Positions 17,029 through 27,536 of a DNA stretch of 64,000 bases are shown here, piece by piece. Under the pieces are notes generated by a model. That model was given only the letters and a program-made list of their open reading frames with translations. It searched no databases and was not told the DNA's origin. The position numbers and the translations under genes are program-made. The DNA is from JAPPLB01 sp965208945 (lineage in GTDB: Bacteria > Acidobacteriota > Terriglobia > Bryobacterales > UBA6623): contig OZ242366.1 in NCBI GenBank assembly GCA_965208945.1, positions 4,278,001 to 4,342,000 on the forward strand. The letters run 5' to 3'. Within the stretch, counting starts at the first letter, position 1. Each line of letters starts with the position of its first letter.

Positions 17029-18129
17029 ATGGCGCTATCGACTGCTTTGAACTACGGCATGTTCGTCATGCCGGTCCATGACCCGAAGAAGCCCCTGGCG
17101 CAGTGCTACGACGAAGATCTCGAGCTGGCGGTGCAGTGCGAGGAGTCGGGCTTTCGAGACTTCTGGGTCGGCGAGCATCACTCGTCGAGCTACGAGAACA
17201 TCGTCATGCCGGAGATCTTTCTCGGCAAGGTGCTTGGCATGACGAAAACGATGCGCGTCGGCGCCGCGCCCGTCTGCCTTCAGTACCATCACCCGGCCCA
17301 TGTCGCGAGCCGGCTGGCGTTTCTCGACCATCTGTCGCACGGACGGTTGAACGTCTGTTTCGGTCCGGGCGCCGTGGCAACCGACATGGAGCTTTACGGC
17401 ATCGATCCGCAGGAGAGCGGTGCGCGGGTTGCCGAAGCGATCGACATGATCCTGAAGATCTGGACGAGCGATCCGCCCTACGATCTCGACGGACGGTTCT
17501 GGAAGGTACGGCTCAGCGACACCGTTGATGCGGAAATGGGCATCGGGGCGCTTCACAAGCCGATGCAACGGCCGACCCCGCCGATCTTCGTCCCGGGCGT
17601 CAGCCGCGCCTCGGCGGGATTGAAGGCCGCCGCCTCCCGCGGGTTTCGTCTCATCAGCCACCATATGCTTCACGAGGAGGTCCTCGTTGACCAATGGAAG
17701 ACGTTCGCTGAAGGAGCCGCCTCGGTGGGCCGTCCGGCCGACCCGTCGGAATGGTGCGTATCCCGCAACATCCTCGTCGCGGACACGACGTCCGAAGCCC
17801 GCGAACTCGCCCGCAGAAATTCCCTGGGCTCGTGCATTCAATACATCCTGGAGTTGACAAGGCGCACGTCGGGCTCGGGTCTGACGATCTGGAAGCCCGA
17901 CCCGGAGATGAGCGACGACGACTGCAACCTGGACTATTTCATGAACGAGGTTGTCATCGCCGGCGACCCGGAGGAAGTTGCACGCCGGGTCCTGGAGCTT
18001 CGCGAGCGCATCGGACCGTTCGGGACTCTGGTGCTCGTCGCCCACGACTGGGACGACCGCGATCTATGGAAGCGCAGCCTGGAGCTTTTCGCCCACGAAG
18101 TGGCTCCACGACTGAACGGCAGTGGATAG
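17029..18129 (+). CDS. LLM-class flavin-dependent oxidoreductase, paralogue of the 13112 gene
   Basis: A protein of about 366 residues with the same luciferase-like fold and motifs as the gene at 13112-14230: YGMFVMPVHDPKKPLAQCYD, FWVGEHH, HPAHVASRLAFLDHLS, GRLNVCFGPG and GPFGTLVLVAHDWDD. GGAAGGA lies just before two consecutive ATGs. I choose the second (17029) for its spacing and because homology begins there; a GTG at 16939 is also in frame. The gene closely follows the cyclase-family gene and is likely co-transcribed. Cofactor and substrate cannot be assigned from sequence. Confidence 0.9.
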   Translation: MALSTALNYGMFVMPVHDPKKPLAQCYDEDLELAVQCEESGFRDFWVGEHHSSSYENIVMPEIFLGKVLGMTKTMRVGAAPVCLQYHHPAHVASRLAFLDHLSHGRLNVCFGPGAVATDMELYGIDPQESGARVAEAIDMILKIWTSDPPYDLDGRFWKVRLSDTVDAEMGIGALHKPMQRPTPPIFVPGVSRASAGLKAAASRGFRLISHHMLHEEVLVDQWKTFAEGAASVGRPADPSEWCVSRNILVADTTSEARELARRNSLGSCIQYILELTRRTSGSGLTIWKPDPEMSDDDCNLDYFMNEVVIAGDPEEVARRVLELRERIGPFGTLVLVAHDWDDRDLWKRSLELFAHEVAPRLNGSG

Positions 18130-18130
18130 T

Positions 18131-18315
18131 GAAAAGCCATAAAAGCCGTGATTCGTGATTCGTGAAAACCCTTGGTAGGCGGTCTGGTTCGTTCCGGGAA
18201 GAAATCTCTGACGGCCAGTGAACCGTAAAGGCCGTGTTGCTGGCGCGGGCGGCGCGCGCCTTGTCGTGGCGGCCCTGTCACCCGGTTCGCTTCGCCGCTT
18301 GGCGAGAAATGCTGG
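18131..18315 (+). repeat. Family B copy followed by a degenerate family A right arm
   Basis: GTGATTCGTGATTCGTG and GGTTCGTTCCGGGAAGAAA identify family B. It runs into a decayed family A right arm ending GGCGAGAAATGC. It fills the convergent gap between the LLM gene and the sialidase-like gene. Confidence 0.75.
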
Positions 18316-18337
18316 TCGGCATCCGCTTCCGATGGTT

Positions 18338-19597
18338 CTATTCGCTGCCGTTCAGGCGCCAGCGAACCACCTGGGCGTACCAATTGCCATCGACGGAGCG
18401 GCCCTTTGCGTTCAAAGGGGTGTTGCCGAGAGCCGTGACGATCGTGTTATCAGGAAGGACGACGCTTGCGGCGTAGCCGTGCCCGGGGCTCAGCCGGTAC
18501 GCCTCCGGCGCCCAGGTTTGCCCGTGGTCGCGGCTCACGCGAGCCCGGACGTCACCTTCTTCGTAGGGGTACCGCCGCTCATGCGCCAGCACGACCGTAC
18601 CGTCAGACAGTTGCACCAGATGTCCATGGGCCTCGCCAAAGGCGATGTCCATCTCACCGCCGGCGTTGCTCCTGACGGGCCGAAAGTCCGTCCAGGTATG
18701 GCCCCCGTCTGACGAATCCGCCAGAAAGACGCGCTTGCCAACCGTGCCCTGTTTTCGGTCGGCCGCGGACAGCTCTTCGGGCTCGTTGGGCGGCGCAGGG
18801 GCCTGCGCATAACGTTGATAGCGGATGGCGGCCAACAACCGGCCCGAAGCGAGTTCGAGCAGGTTCGTCTCGGTGCCCCAGGTCTGCAGCAGGGTCTTCT
18901 CTTTCCAGGACCGTCCTGCGTCTGTCGAGCGGTAGACATACGTCGTCCAGTGGGCCGGACCACTCCAAGGGTCGTTCAGCTCGCGTTCGCTTCCAGACGG
19001 GCCCAGACGTGTCGGCCAGAGGATCGTCCCGTCCGCCAACTCGGTCATGCCATTCTGGTTGCCGCCGGCTGAACCGAAGGGAGAACGGTCCGCGATGCGG
19101 CTCCACGGTTGCCACGTCTTCCCACCGTCAACGCTGCGGACGACAAAATCGGTCTCGTGTTCCGGCGCATGATACGCCCAGAGCAGCGTCCCGTCCCTGA
19201 GAACAACGAACGAGTCGTAGTTCACCCTCCCGGTCGCGGGCGGATCGAAGGAGTCGACATCGACAGGCCGGGACTCCCATTGGCGTCCGCCGTCATTGGA
19301 CACGAAGATCCTGGCGTACAGCGCGACGTAGATCGTCCCATCGGAACTCATGCCGATCGCCGGGTCGCCGCGCCAGGGCATGCCGGGGTAGTCCAGCGGG
19401 ATGAATTCCGCCGGCAGGTCATCGACCTTCCGCCCATCCCGAAGGACGGCGACCTCGCCGTTGGGCTTCATCGGCGCGAACTTGGAGGAGCGGTTCACCG
19501 GAAGCGAGCCGGTGGAAGCTTCATCAGCTCCGCATCCCGCAAGCAACATGAGCCCGAGGCAAGCAAACGTGACCACACACTTCAAGGAGGCATTCAT
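18338..19597 (-). CDS. Sialidase-like (BNR/Asp-box) lipoprotein
   Basis: A 419-residue predicted lipoprotein. The signal has hydrophobic core CLGLMLLAG followed by the lipobox Cys (LLAGC). The mature protein shows several Asp-boxes of the sialidase beta-propeller: SNDGGRQWESR, SVDGGKTWQPW, STDAGRSWKEK, SSDGGHTWTDF and SRDHGQTWAPE. An early Arg in YPGMPWRGDPAIG could be part of the arginine triad, but I cannot confirm the full sialidase catalytic set. Six-bladed exo-alpha-sialidase or a related glycan-binding propeller are both possible. The ATG at 19597 opens the lipoprotein signal; upstream in-frame codons are translated repeat A4. It faces the LLM gene convergently. Confidence 0.85.
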   Translation of the reverse strand: MNASLKCVVTFACLGLMLLAGCGADEASTGSLPVNRSSKFAPMKPNGEVAVLRDGRKVDDLPAEFIPLDYPGMPWRGDPAIGMSSDGTIYVALYARIFVSNDGGRQWESRPVDVDSFDPPATGRVNYDSFVVLRDGTLLWAYHAPEHETDFVVRSVDGGKTWQPWSRIADRSPFGSAGGNQNGMTELADGTILWPTRLGPSGSERELNDPWSGPAHWTTYVYRSTDAGRSWKEKTLLQTWGTETNLLELASGRLLAAIRYQRYAQAPAPPNEPEELSAADRKQGTVGKRVFLADSSDGGHTWTDFRPVRSNAGGEMDIAFGEAHGHLVQLSDGTVVLAHERRYPYEEGDVRARVSRDHGQTWAPEAYRLSPGHGYAASVVLPDNTIVTALGNTPLNAKGRSVDGNWYAQVVRWRLNGSE

Positions 19598-19610
19598 GAG
19601 ATGAGTCCAG

Positions 19611-19787
19611 CCTGCATTTCTCACCACCCGCCGGTCGAAGCACACGATACGACCGCCAGGACTTCGTTGCGCTTGCTTGCCGTGCTCAACGTACCGTTCA
19701 AGTACGCCTGCGCGCGCCAAGCGGCTCGCGCCTCGTCCTGACGGCCCTCTCACGCACTTCGCCGCGCCACGTGGTGAGAAATGCAGG
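19611..19787 (+). repeat. Family A repeat, copy A4 (full length)
   Basis: Full 177-bp palindromic copy from CCTGCATTTCTCACC to GGTGAGAAATGCAGG. The centre differs by one base (GTACCGTTCAAGTAC) from the IS target. It lies directly upstream of the sialidase-like gene, so it could influence its expression. Confidence 0.95.
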
Positions 19788-19941
19788 CTAGTCGTTAACG
19801 GAATCATCGGAATCAGCACGGCGCATCTGGGTTCTGGATCAGACAGGAAAGAATGAGAGTTTTCCTATCGGCAGGGGACGAGGAATCTCGTGGAACTCAG
19901 CAGATCAGTCGTCCCGCCGGCTATCGATCCCGAAAGACAAG

Positions 19942-20018
19942 TGGCGCGCCCGGAGAGATTCGAACTCCCGACCTTCTGGTTCGTAGCCAGACGCTCTATC
20001 CAACTGAGCTACGAGCGC
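19942..20018 (-). tRNA. tRNA-Arg (anticodon ACG)
   Basis: The minus strand reads as a complete 77-nt tRNA with the CCA encoded. The acceptor stem is GCGCTCG paired with CGGGCGC (one G-U pair). The D arm is AGCTCAGTTGGATAGAGC. The anticodon stem-loop is TCTGG-CTACGAA-CCAGA with anticodon ACG. The T loop is GTTCGAATC. The ACG anticodon is normally deaminated to ICG and reads CGN arginine codons. It sits alone in a repeat-rich gap. Confidence 0.97.
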
Positions 20019-20077
20019 GTTTTGCGAGGAAGCAACTACGATCTGATCGTATCGGCTCGTTTCGGGAGTGTCAAACC

Positions 20078-20210
20078 AACGCATAAAAGGCCGTGGTTAG
20101 TGAAAAACATAAAAGCCGTGATTCGTGATTCGTGTTTCGTGATTCGTGAAAACCATTGGCGGGGGCCTGGTTCGTTCCAGAAGAAATGTCTGACGGCCGG
20201 TGAACCTTAA
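20078..20210 (+). repeat. Family B repeat, copy B3
   Basis: Contains four ATTCGTG/TTTCGTG units in tandem (GTGATTCGTGATTCGTG and onward), then AAAACCATTGGCGGG, GGTTCGTTCCAGAAGAAA and GACGGCCGGTGAACC. It abuts family A copy A5. Confidence 0.85.
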
Positions 20211-20387
20211 CCTGCATTTCTCACGACCCGACGGTCGAAGCACGCGATACGGCCGCCAGGACTTCGTTGCGCTTGCTTGCCGTGCTCAACGTACTGTTCA
20301 AGTACGCCTGCGCGCGCCAAGAGGCTCGCGCCTCGTCCTGGCGGCCCTCTCGCGCACTTCGCCTCGCCACGTGGTGAGAAATGTAGG
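20211..20387 (+). repeat. Family A repeat, copy A5 (full length)
   Basis: Full-length palindrome starting CCTGCATTTCTCACG. The right end reads ATGTAGG instead of ATGCAGG. The centre GTACTGTTCAAGTAC is intact and unoccupied. It is flanked by TAA and TTA rather than TAG and CTA. Confidence 0.93.
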
Positions 20388-20903
20388 TTAAAGGCCGTGA
20401 TTCGTGAAAACCCGTTGGCCGGGATTGGGGTTGCACTCCTTGAAGTCGCCGGAGGGCAGGGGAAAAACATGTTGCGTGGTTCGCGGCTGGTGAAAACCCA
20501 ACAGGCTGTGCTGCCGGCACCGGGGACGGCGGCCGCCCATGCCGCGCCATAGCCGCCCCATGCCGCGCCGCAACGCGCAGGAAAGCGGCGATCGGGCGGC
20601 AGGAGCGGGGGTCCGGGCGGGGGTTCCGGTTGTGCGTCCCTTGCACGCCGACGGAGAACACAACGGCCACAAGTCCGTGATTCGTGATTCGTGAAAACCG
20701 TTGGCGGGCGCTTGGTCCGCTCCGGGAAGAAATGTCTGGCGGCCGTTGAACCTTACAGGCCTTGATTCGTGTTTCGTAACCCTAGGGTCGAAGGAAGTGA
20801 TATGTCCGCTACAGCTTCGCACGCCTTTTCCTCCGCCCGGCTCGCGCCTCGCCCTGACGGCCCTCTCGCGCACTTCGCCTCGCCACGTGGTGAGAAATGC
20901 AGG
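20388..20903 (+). repeat. Repeat-dense intergenic segment: family B pieces and family A right arm
   Basis: Two further family B pieces (near 20390-20425 and 20660-20800) surround GC-rich sequence with short CATGCCGCGCC repeats. A decayed family A copy ends GGTGAGAAATGCAGG at 20903, followed by CCACGGACTGCTA, which matches a family C terminus. I see no protein gene here. Confidence 0.7.
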
Positions 20904-20919
20904 TTAACCACGGACTGCT

Positions 20920-23900
20920 ATGGTTGGTATTGGCTCCATGCTGGGGATTGCGAGAGCGACAAGAGAGATCCTGGAGCGGGAACTGCTGCGCTGTTCCAGC
21001 AAGGGCCGCTCTATTCGGCCGGTTGACGAGCGGCCGGGTCAGGCCCTTGCCAGCGCTTTCAGCTTCAGAGTCCCGCTCCGTCTCGTCTTCGCCATCGCCG
21101 CCGCGTTGCCGGCCATGATGCTCGTCCATCAGACCGCGACCGAGGCGGCCGCGCAGAGCGGGACGACCACCGGCATCATCCGCGGCACGGTCGTCGATCC
21201 GCTCGGCGATCCGATGGCGGGGGCGGTGGTTATGCTGCAGCACCGGGAGACGGACTTGCTCACCACCGTGGAGACCTCTTCGTCCGGGACGTTCGCGCGC
21301 ACGCTGCTGCCGCCGGGGACGTACGACCTGACCGTGAAGGTCGAGAACGCCGGGTTCAGCACCGAGCGCATCGAGGGCGCGACGCTGCGCGTCGGGGAAA
21401 TGCTCGACCTGGCAGTCGCGCTCAAGATCGTGACGTCGGAGACCGTCACCGTCGTCAGCGAGCTGCCCCCAACGCTCGACACCGCAGACGTCACCAGCTC
21501 GCAGCGTGTACTGGAGGATGTCGTCGACGGGATCCCGAGCAACGGCCGCAACTTCCTGAACCTGACGCTGCTCACCCCCGGCACGTCGATCTCGCAGGGA
21601 TCGGACGGCGACGAGCTCAACATCAGCGGCCAGCGCGGCATCTTCAACAATCTCATCGTGGACGGCGCGGACTTCAACAACCCGTTCTTCGGCGAGCAGC
21701 GCGGGGGCCAGCGTCCGGCGTTCACCTTCAATCAGGACGCCATCGAGGAACTGGTGGTGGTGAACCAGGGCGCCACCGCCGAGTTCGGCCGCTCGGCCGG
21801 CGGCTTCGTCACCGTAATCACCAAGTCGGGCACCAACGAGCTGAGCGGCTCCGCCCACTATTTCGGCCAGTGGGACGAGATCGCCGCGCCGTTTCCAACG
21901 ACGCGCGGCGGTGGGCGTCCCGACTTCCATCGGAACCAGTTGGGCGCGACACTGGGCGGGCCGCTCGCGCGCGACAGGGTGTTCTTCTTCCTGGCCTACG
22001 ACCAGCAGGCGGCCGCCGAGACCAAGCAGGCGACCCGCCATGTCCACAATCCGGCGAACCTGCAGCGTCTCGAGCGCTTTCTGCAGTCGCGCTGGCCGGG
22101 CCTGTTCGACGACGAGTTCGGGGCGATCCGGCGCACCGACGACGCGAGAGCGCTGCTGACCAAGCTCGATCTGAACCTCGACGGCCGCCACCAGGCTTCG
22201 ATCAAGTACAACTACACCTGGTCGGAGCAGGTGAACGGCACCTTCGACGTCGATTCGTGGGGCGCATCGGCCAACGGGATCGAGGGGGACCGTTCGCACG
22301 CGGTCAACGCCAGTCTCCGCTCGCTACTGACCGACGCCTTCTCGAACGAGCTGCGCGTGCAGATGGCGCGCGAGGACCGGCCGCGCTGGTACCAGGGACC
22401 GCTGCTCCCCGGCGCGCGGCTGCCCGGTCCGCCCCAATTCGCCGAGCTGGGCGGGCGGCCGTTTCCCGACATCGGCATGGACTTCGCCGACGGCTTCCGC
22501 ATCGGGCTGCCGTTCTTTCTTCCGATCGACCCGGCGTTCGACACGCGGTTTCAGGTAGCAGACAACGTCTCGTTCGCCACGGGCGCACACCTCTTCAAGG
22601 CCGGAGTGGAGTACAACCGGACCCTCGTCGGGCAGCAGTTCATCGGGTTGGCGAACAGCCGCTACGTGTTCGATTCGGTCGAGGGCTTCATCGGTTTCGT
22701 CACGCACGGCGACCGCTACGTCACCTGCTCGGACGGATCGACCAGCCTGCACGGGGCCTGTCCGCCCGGGTCCGCCATCGCCGGTCCGGTCCTGCTCTAC
22801 CTGCAGTCGGCGACCGGCCCCGGCGTCCCCGCGGAGCAACTCGGAAGCCAGGAGTTCCCGATGCACGAGTTGGGCGTGTTCGTTCAGGATACGTGGCATC
22901 CCCACGAAAGGGTCACCCTGGACATCGGGCTGCGCTGGGACGGCACCTGGCACCCGGACGTCTTCATCGAGCCGGCCGAAACCTTCTTCGCTCCGTACCT
23001 GGACGATCCGCTGTTTCCGTCCGACGGCCGGATTCCGGATGACCTGGACAACCTGCAGCCCCGCTTCGGGCTGGCGTGGGACCTGGGGGGCAACGGCCGC
23101 ACCGTGCTGCGCGCCAACGCCGGATCGTACGTCGCCCGCATCCCGATGCTCGTCTTCGCCCAGCACCGGACGACCAACGGCGCGTTCCAGCAGACACTCT
23201 TCCGCAGCAGCAGCGCGCGGGGGCTTGGTCCGGTCCCCGCCATCGACGAGCAGATCGACACTTCGGGGGCGCCGCCGTTCCTGCCGGACATCCAGGTGGC
23301 GGATCGCGACCTGGAGTTGCCGCGGACTTGGTCGTTCAGCAGCGGTATCGAGCAGGACCTGGGACGCGGGGTTGCGGCCAGCATCGGATACATCCATGCG
23401 CGGACAGACCACCTTTTCCGCTTCTTCAACCGCAACGACGCAGTCCTGGGCGCGCCGTTCGGGATCGGGACGCACCCGTCCGGAGGCGGCATCAACACGC
23501 TGACCGTCACCGAGAGCAGCGCCCGTTCCCGCTATCACGCGTTCACCGCGGGGCTGCGCGGGCGCAGCGGCCTCGGCGGCCGGCCGATCACCTTCGAGGC
23601 CCACTACACGCTGGCGTTCGATCGCTCCGACGACGACAACGAGCGCGATCCGTTCACGCTCAGATACGCCCACGCAGCCAACCTGGCTCCCGAGTACGGC
23701 TGGTCGGATCGCGACCGGCGCCATCAGGTGAGCGGGTACATGCTGGCCGCCCTCCCGGCGAGGGTCCAGTTGAACCAAGTCTTGCGGTACCTGTCAGCGT
23801 CGCCGGTCTCCGAGCAGTGCGCCAACCGGGGCGAGCGGGCCGTCCAGCCGGCGGACCGGATCTGCGCCGATGGTTCGATCCTCACGCGCAACACGCTACG

Positions 23901-24120
23901 CCGACAGAATGGGTTGTTTTCCTGGGACCTGCGGGTGTCGCGGCGTTTCGCGCTGGGCGCCGCCGCCATCGAGCCGATCTTCGAGATCTTCAACCTGACC
24001 AACGCCGACAACTTCGTCGACCCCGCCGTCGGCTCGCTCCTCTTCAACTTCGACGGTACGCTCCGCAGCGGGCTCGGAGACACCCGGCGGGCGCAGGCGG
24101 GGCTCAGCGTGCGGTTCTGA
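20920..24120 (+). CDS. TonB-dependent receptor with N-terminal carboxypeptidase-regulatory domain (Oar-like)
   Basis: An outer-membrane protein of about 1066 residues. A hydrophobic export signal (RLVFAIAAALPAMMLVHQ) precedes a CarboxypepD_reg-like beta-sandwich (IIRGTVVDPLGDPMAGAVV, LPPGTYDLTVKVENAGF). A plug-like segment follows (DVVDGIPSNGRNFLNLTLL, FNNLIVDGADFNNPFFG, EFGRSAGGFVTVITKSGTN), then a long beta-barrel ending in ARRAQAGLSVRF-type C-terminal Phe. This architecture is typical of acidobacterial Oar/SusC-like receptors for large nutrients. The ATG at 20920 has no good ribosome-binding site and puts about 48 residues before the signal, so the true start may be internal. The gene is monocistronic, bounded by repeats on both sides. 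Confidence 0.9.
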   Translation: MVGIGSMLGIARATREILERELLRCSSKGRSIRPVDERPGQALASAFSFRVPLRLVFAIAAALPAMMLVHQTATEAAAQSGTTTGIIRGTVVDPLGDPMAGAVVMLQHRETDLLTTVETSSSGTFARTLLPPGTYDLTVKVENAGFSTERIEGATLRVGEMLDLAVALKIVTSETVTVVSELPPTLDTADVTSSQRVLEDVVDGIPSNGRNFLNLTLLTPGTSISQGSDGDELNISGQRGIFNNLIVDGADFNNPFFGEQRGGQRPAFTFNQDAIEELVVVNQGATAEFGRSAGGFVTVITKSGTNELSGSAHYFGQWDEIAAPFPTTRGGGRPDFHRNQLGATLGGPLARDRVFFFLAYDQQAAAETKQATRHVHNPANLQRLERFLQSRWPGLFDDEFGAIRRTDDARALLTKLDLNLDGRHQASIKYNYTWSEQVNGTFDVDSWGASANGIEGDRSHAVNASLRSLLTDAFSNELRVQMAREDRPRWYQGPLLPGARLPGPPQFAELGGRPFPDIGMDFADGFRIGLPFFLPIDPAFDTRFQVADNVSFATGAHLFKAGVEYNRTLVGQQFIGLANSRYVFDSVEGFIGFVTHGDRYVTCSDGSTSLHGACPPGSAIAGPVLLYLQSATGPGVPAEQLGSQEFPMHELGVFVQDTWHPHERVTLDIGLRWDGTWHPDVFIEPAETFFAPYLDDPLFPSDGRIPDDLDNLQPRFGLAWDLGGNGRTVLRANAGSYVARIPMLVFAQHRTTNGAFQQTLFRSSSARGLGPVPAIDEQIDTSGAPPFLPDIQVADRDLELPRTWSFSSGIEQDLGRGVAASIGYIHARTDHLFRFFNRNDAVLGAPFGIGTHPSGGGINTLTVTESSARSRYHAFTAGLRGRSGLGGRPITFEAHYTLAFDRSDDDNERDPFTLRYAHAANLAPEYGWSDRDRRHQVSGYMLAALPARVQLNQVLRYLSASPVSEQCANRGERAVQPADRICADGSILTRNTLRRQNGLFSWDLRVSRRFALGAAAIEPIFEIFNLTNADNFVDPAVGSLLFNFDGTLRSGLGDTRRAQAGLSVRF

Positions 24121-24244
24121 AAAAGCCGTGATTCGTGTTTCGTGAAAAAACCTTAAAGACCGTGTTGCTGGCGCCAAGCGGTTCTCGCCTCATCCTGACG
24201 GCCCTCTCACGCACTTCGCCTCGCCGCGTGGTGAGAAATGCAGG
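24121..24244 (+). repeat. Family B fragment plus family A right arm (copy A7)
   Basis: Immediately after the receptor stop, CGTGATTCGTGTTTCGTG (family B) runs into a family A right arm ending GGTGAGAAATGCAGG at 24244. The next bases, CTA, are the TAG stop of the convergent etfA gene. Confidence 0.85.
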
Positions 24245-25216
24245 CTAGGAGGAACGCAGGACCTTGACTAGGGCCGGGACGATCTCGAAGAGGTCGCCGG
24301 CGATGCCGTAGTCGGCGATTTCGAAGATGGGGGCATTGGGGTCGCGATTGATGCCGACAATCGTCTTCGAGCCCTTCATGCCGACGACGTGCTGAATGGC
24401 GCCTGAAATGCCCAGGGCCAGGTACAGTTTCGGCGAAACGGTCTGGCCGGAGCTGCCGATCTGCCTTTCCAGCGGCAGCCAGCCGTTATCGCAGATCGGC
24501 CGGGAGGCGGCGAGTTCTCCGTCGATGGCGGCGGCGAGCTCGCGGGCCAGCTCGATGTTCTCCTCACTCTTGATCCCCCGGCCCACCGCGACGATGATCC
24601 CGGCGGAAGACAGGTCGACTTCGCCCTTCAATTCCTGAAACGCGGGTTCGGGGCGAGTGCGGAGCCGAGCGGGGTCGATCTCGACGGGGAGCGTTTCGAT
24701 GGGCGCGGATTGGGAGGCGTCTTGCAGATGGTCCGCACGGAACGAACCGGATTGCAGCGACGCGAAGAACGGCGGCTCTCCGCCAAGCGTCACGTCCGCG
24801 TGCAGTTTTCCCTGGTAGACCTGGCGCACGAAAACGAGCTGACCGTCCTCGATGCGGACACCGACCACGTCGCTAACAAAAGGCCGGTCGAGCGAGGCCG
24901 CCAGTTTCGGCCCGAAGTCGCGGACCTGATAGGTGTGCGGAAACAGAACGAGTGTCGGAGACAGCTTCCCGATCGCGGCGCGCAGCGCGATGCACCAGGC
25001 ATCCGCAGAGTACTCCGCGAGCGCCTCACTCTCGAGCGCGATCACGCCGTCAAGCCGTTTCGATGCCGCCGCGGAGAGCCCGCCGCCGCTACGGGCGGCC
25101 ACCGCGTACAAGGGGCCGCCGAGTTCCCGTGCGAGCTGCTGTCCGGCGGCGAGCGCTTCCCAAGACATGGGGTGAATGCCGCGAGCTTGCCGCTCCAGGA
25201 AGACGAGAGTGCTCAC
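24245..25216 (-). CDS. etfA: Electron transfer flavoprotein alpha subunit
   Basis: A 323-residue EtfA. With EtfB it forms a soluble FAD/AMP heterodimer that passes electrons from acyl-CoA and other dehydrogenases to the quinone pool via ETF:quinone oxidoreductase. The C-terminal FAD domain shows VAVGRGIKSEEN, the ICDNGWLPLERQIGSSGQTV block, then LYLALGISGAIQHVVGMKGS and IVGINRDPNAPIF, all diagnostic. The GTG start at 25216 overlaps the etfB stop by four bases, indicating translational coupling. The stop TAG is supplied by the edge of repeat A7. No dedicated dehydrogenase is adjacent. Confidence 0.95.
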   Translation of the reverse strand: MSTLVFLERQARGIHPMSWEALAAGQQLARELGGPLYAVAARSGGGLSAAASKRLDGVIALESEALAEYSADAWCIALRAAIGKLSPTLVLFPHTYQVRDFGPKLAASLDRPFVSDVVGVRIEDGQLVFVRQVYQGKLHADVTLGGEPPFFASLQSGSFRADHLQDASQSAPIETLPVEIDPARLRTRPEPAFQELKGEVDLSSAGIIVAVGRGIKSEENIELARELAAAIDGELAASRPICDNGWLPLERQIGSSGQTVSPKLYLALGISGAIQHVVGMKGSKTIVGINRDPNAPIFEIADYGIAGDLFEIVPALVKVLRSS

Positions 25217-25983
25217 AATACCCGGGCCTCGAACTTCAACTTCTCGATCAATTTTGAGGCGGCCTCTGCGGCGGCGCCGTCGATCATCTCGGTCTGCTTG
25301 GTCTTGGCGGGAACATAGAGGCGGCGGACGGTCTGCGCAGGCGAGAGATCGACACCGAGGTCCGCGGGGTCGTGACGCGCCATGGGCTTATTCCTGGCCC
25401 TCTTGATGCCCATCAACGTCGCATAGCGAACCTTGTTGATGCCGGATTGGATCGTAAGCAGCGCCGGCAGGCCGATGCCGATGTGCTGGAACCAGCCTGC
25501 TTCCAGCTCGCGTTTGACACGGAGCCTGGGGCCGTCAGCCTGCACCTCGACGATCAGCGTCGCGTGGGGTATCCCGAGGAGTTCGGCGAGCAGAACGCCC
25601 GTTTGACCGAAGCCCGCGTCGTCGGACTGCAGACCCGTCAGGAGCAGGTCAAACTCCTCAGTGCGAATAGCCGCGGCGAGGGCGCGAGCCGTAACGAAGG
25701 CGCTGGCGGCGGCGAGACGGTCATCCTCGACAAGGATGCCGCGGTCGGCGCCCTTGGCCAGGGCCTCGCGAATCGTTGACGCCGCCCGCGCCGGACCCGC
25801 GGAGACAGCGACGACTTCGCCACCGTGTTTTTCCTTGAGTTGCAACGCCTCTTCGAGCGCGTAGGCGTCCGGCTCGTTCATCTCGTAGCTGAAGCCCGAG
25901 TCGTCGATACGGCCGGAGGCGTCATCGACGCGCAGCAGCGAGTCGCCGGCGGGCACCTGCTTCAGGCAGACGAATATGCGCAT
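25213..25983 (-). CDS. etfB: Electron transfer flavoprotein beta subunit
   Basis: A 256-residue EtfB starting MRIFVCLKQVPAGDS, a textbook beta-subunit opening. Other family blocks are YEMNEPDAYALEEALQLKE, LLLTGLQSDDAGFGQTGV and LPALLTIQSGINKVRYAT, with an ARHDPADLGV-like C-terminal loop. The AMP-binding site lies in this subunit. It is encoded upstream of etfA with a 4-base overlap, as in most bacteria. The ATG at 25983 has no strong ribosome-binding site, but the alignment starts here. Confidence 0.95.
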   Translation of the reverse strand: MRIFVCLKQVPAGDSLLRVDDASGRIDDSGFSYEMNEPDAYALEEALQLKEKHGGEVVAVSAGPARAASTIREALAKGADRGILVEDDRLAAASAFVTARALAAAIRTEEFDLLLTGLQSDDAGFGQTGVLLAELLGIPHATLIVEVQADGPRLRVKRELEAGWFQHIGIGLPALLTIQSGINKVRYATLMGIKRARNKPMARHDPADLGVDLSPAQTVRRLYVPAKTKQTEMIDGAAAEAASKLIEKLKFEARVL

Positions 25984-26017
25984 GATGGGAGAGGCTGCTC
26001 AGCCGTTCCGGCGGCGA

Positions 26018-27256
<1,239 letters not shown>

Positions 27257-27296
27257 ACAGATAGCTCCCTTCCGGCGGCGTGATGTTCAGCGAGGC

Positions 27297-27536
27297 TTAC
27301 TTCTTCTTCTTGTGGGCTTCGATGTAATCGATGGCATCGCCAACCAAGCGAATCTTCTCAGCCTCGTTGTCGGGGATCTCGATGTTGAAGGCTTCCTCGA
27401 AAGCCATAATCAGCTCGACGATATCGAGGGAGTCGGCGTTGAGAGTCTCGACGAAAGAAGCTTCGCGGGTCACTTCCGACTCTTCAACGCTCAATTGCTC
27501 GCAGATGATCTGCTTCACCTTTTGCTCAACGTCCAT
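27297..27536 (-). CDS. acpP: Acyl carrier protein
   Basis: A 79-residue ACP. Ser36 in NADSLDIVEL is the 4'-phosphopantetheine attachment site. The four-helix pattern and acidic helix II (FEEAFNIEIPDNEAEK) are standard. A lysine-rich tail (HKKKK) ends the protein. GGAGGATCC precedes the ATG. It carries growing acyl chains for FabF, encoded next in the operon. Confidence 0.97.
   Translation of the reverse strand: MDVEQKVKQIICEQLSVEESEVTREASFVETLNADSLDIVELIMAFEEAFNIEIPDNEAEKIRLVGDAIDYIEAHKKKK

Noticed and set aside
19942..20018. tRNA-Arg as an integration site for a genomic island
   Set aside because: No duplicated tRNA 3' end or integrase was found nearby; surrounding repeats belong to dispersed families.
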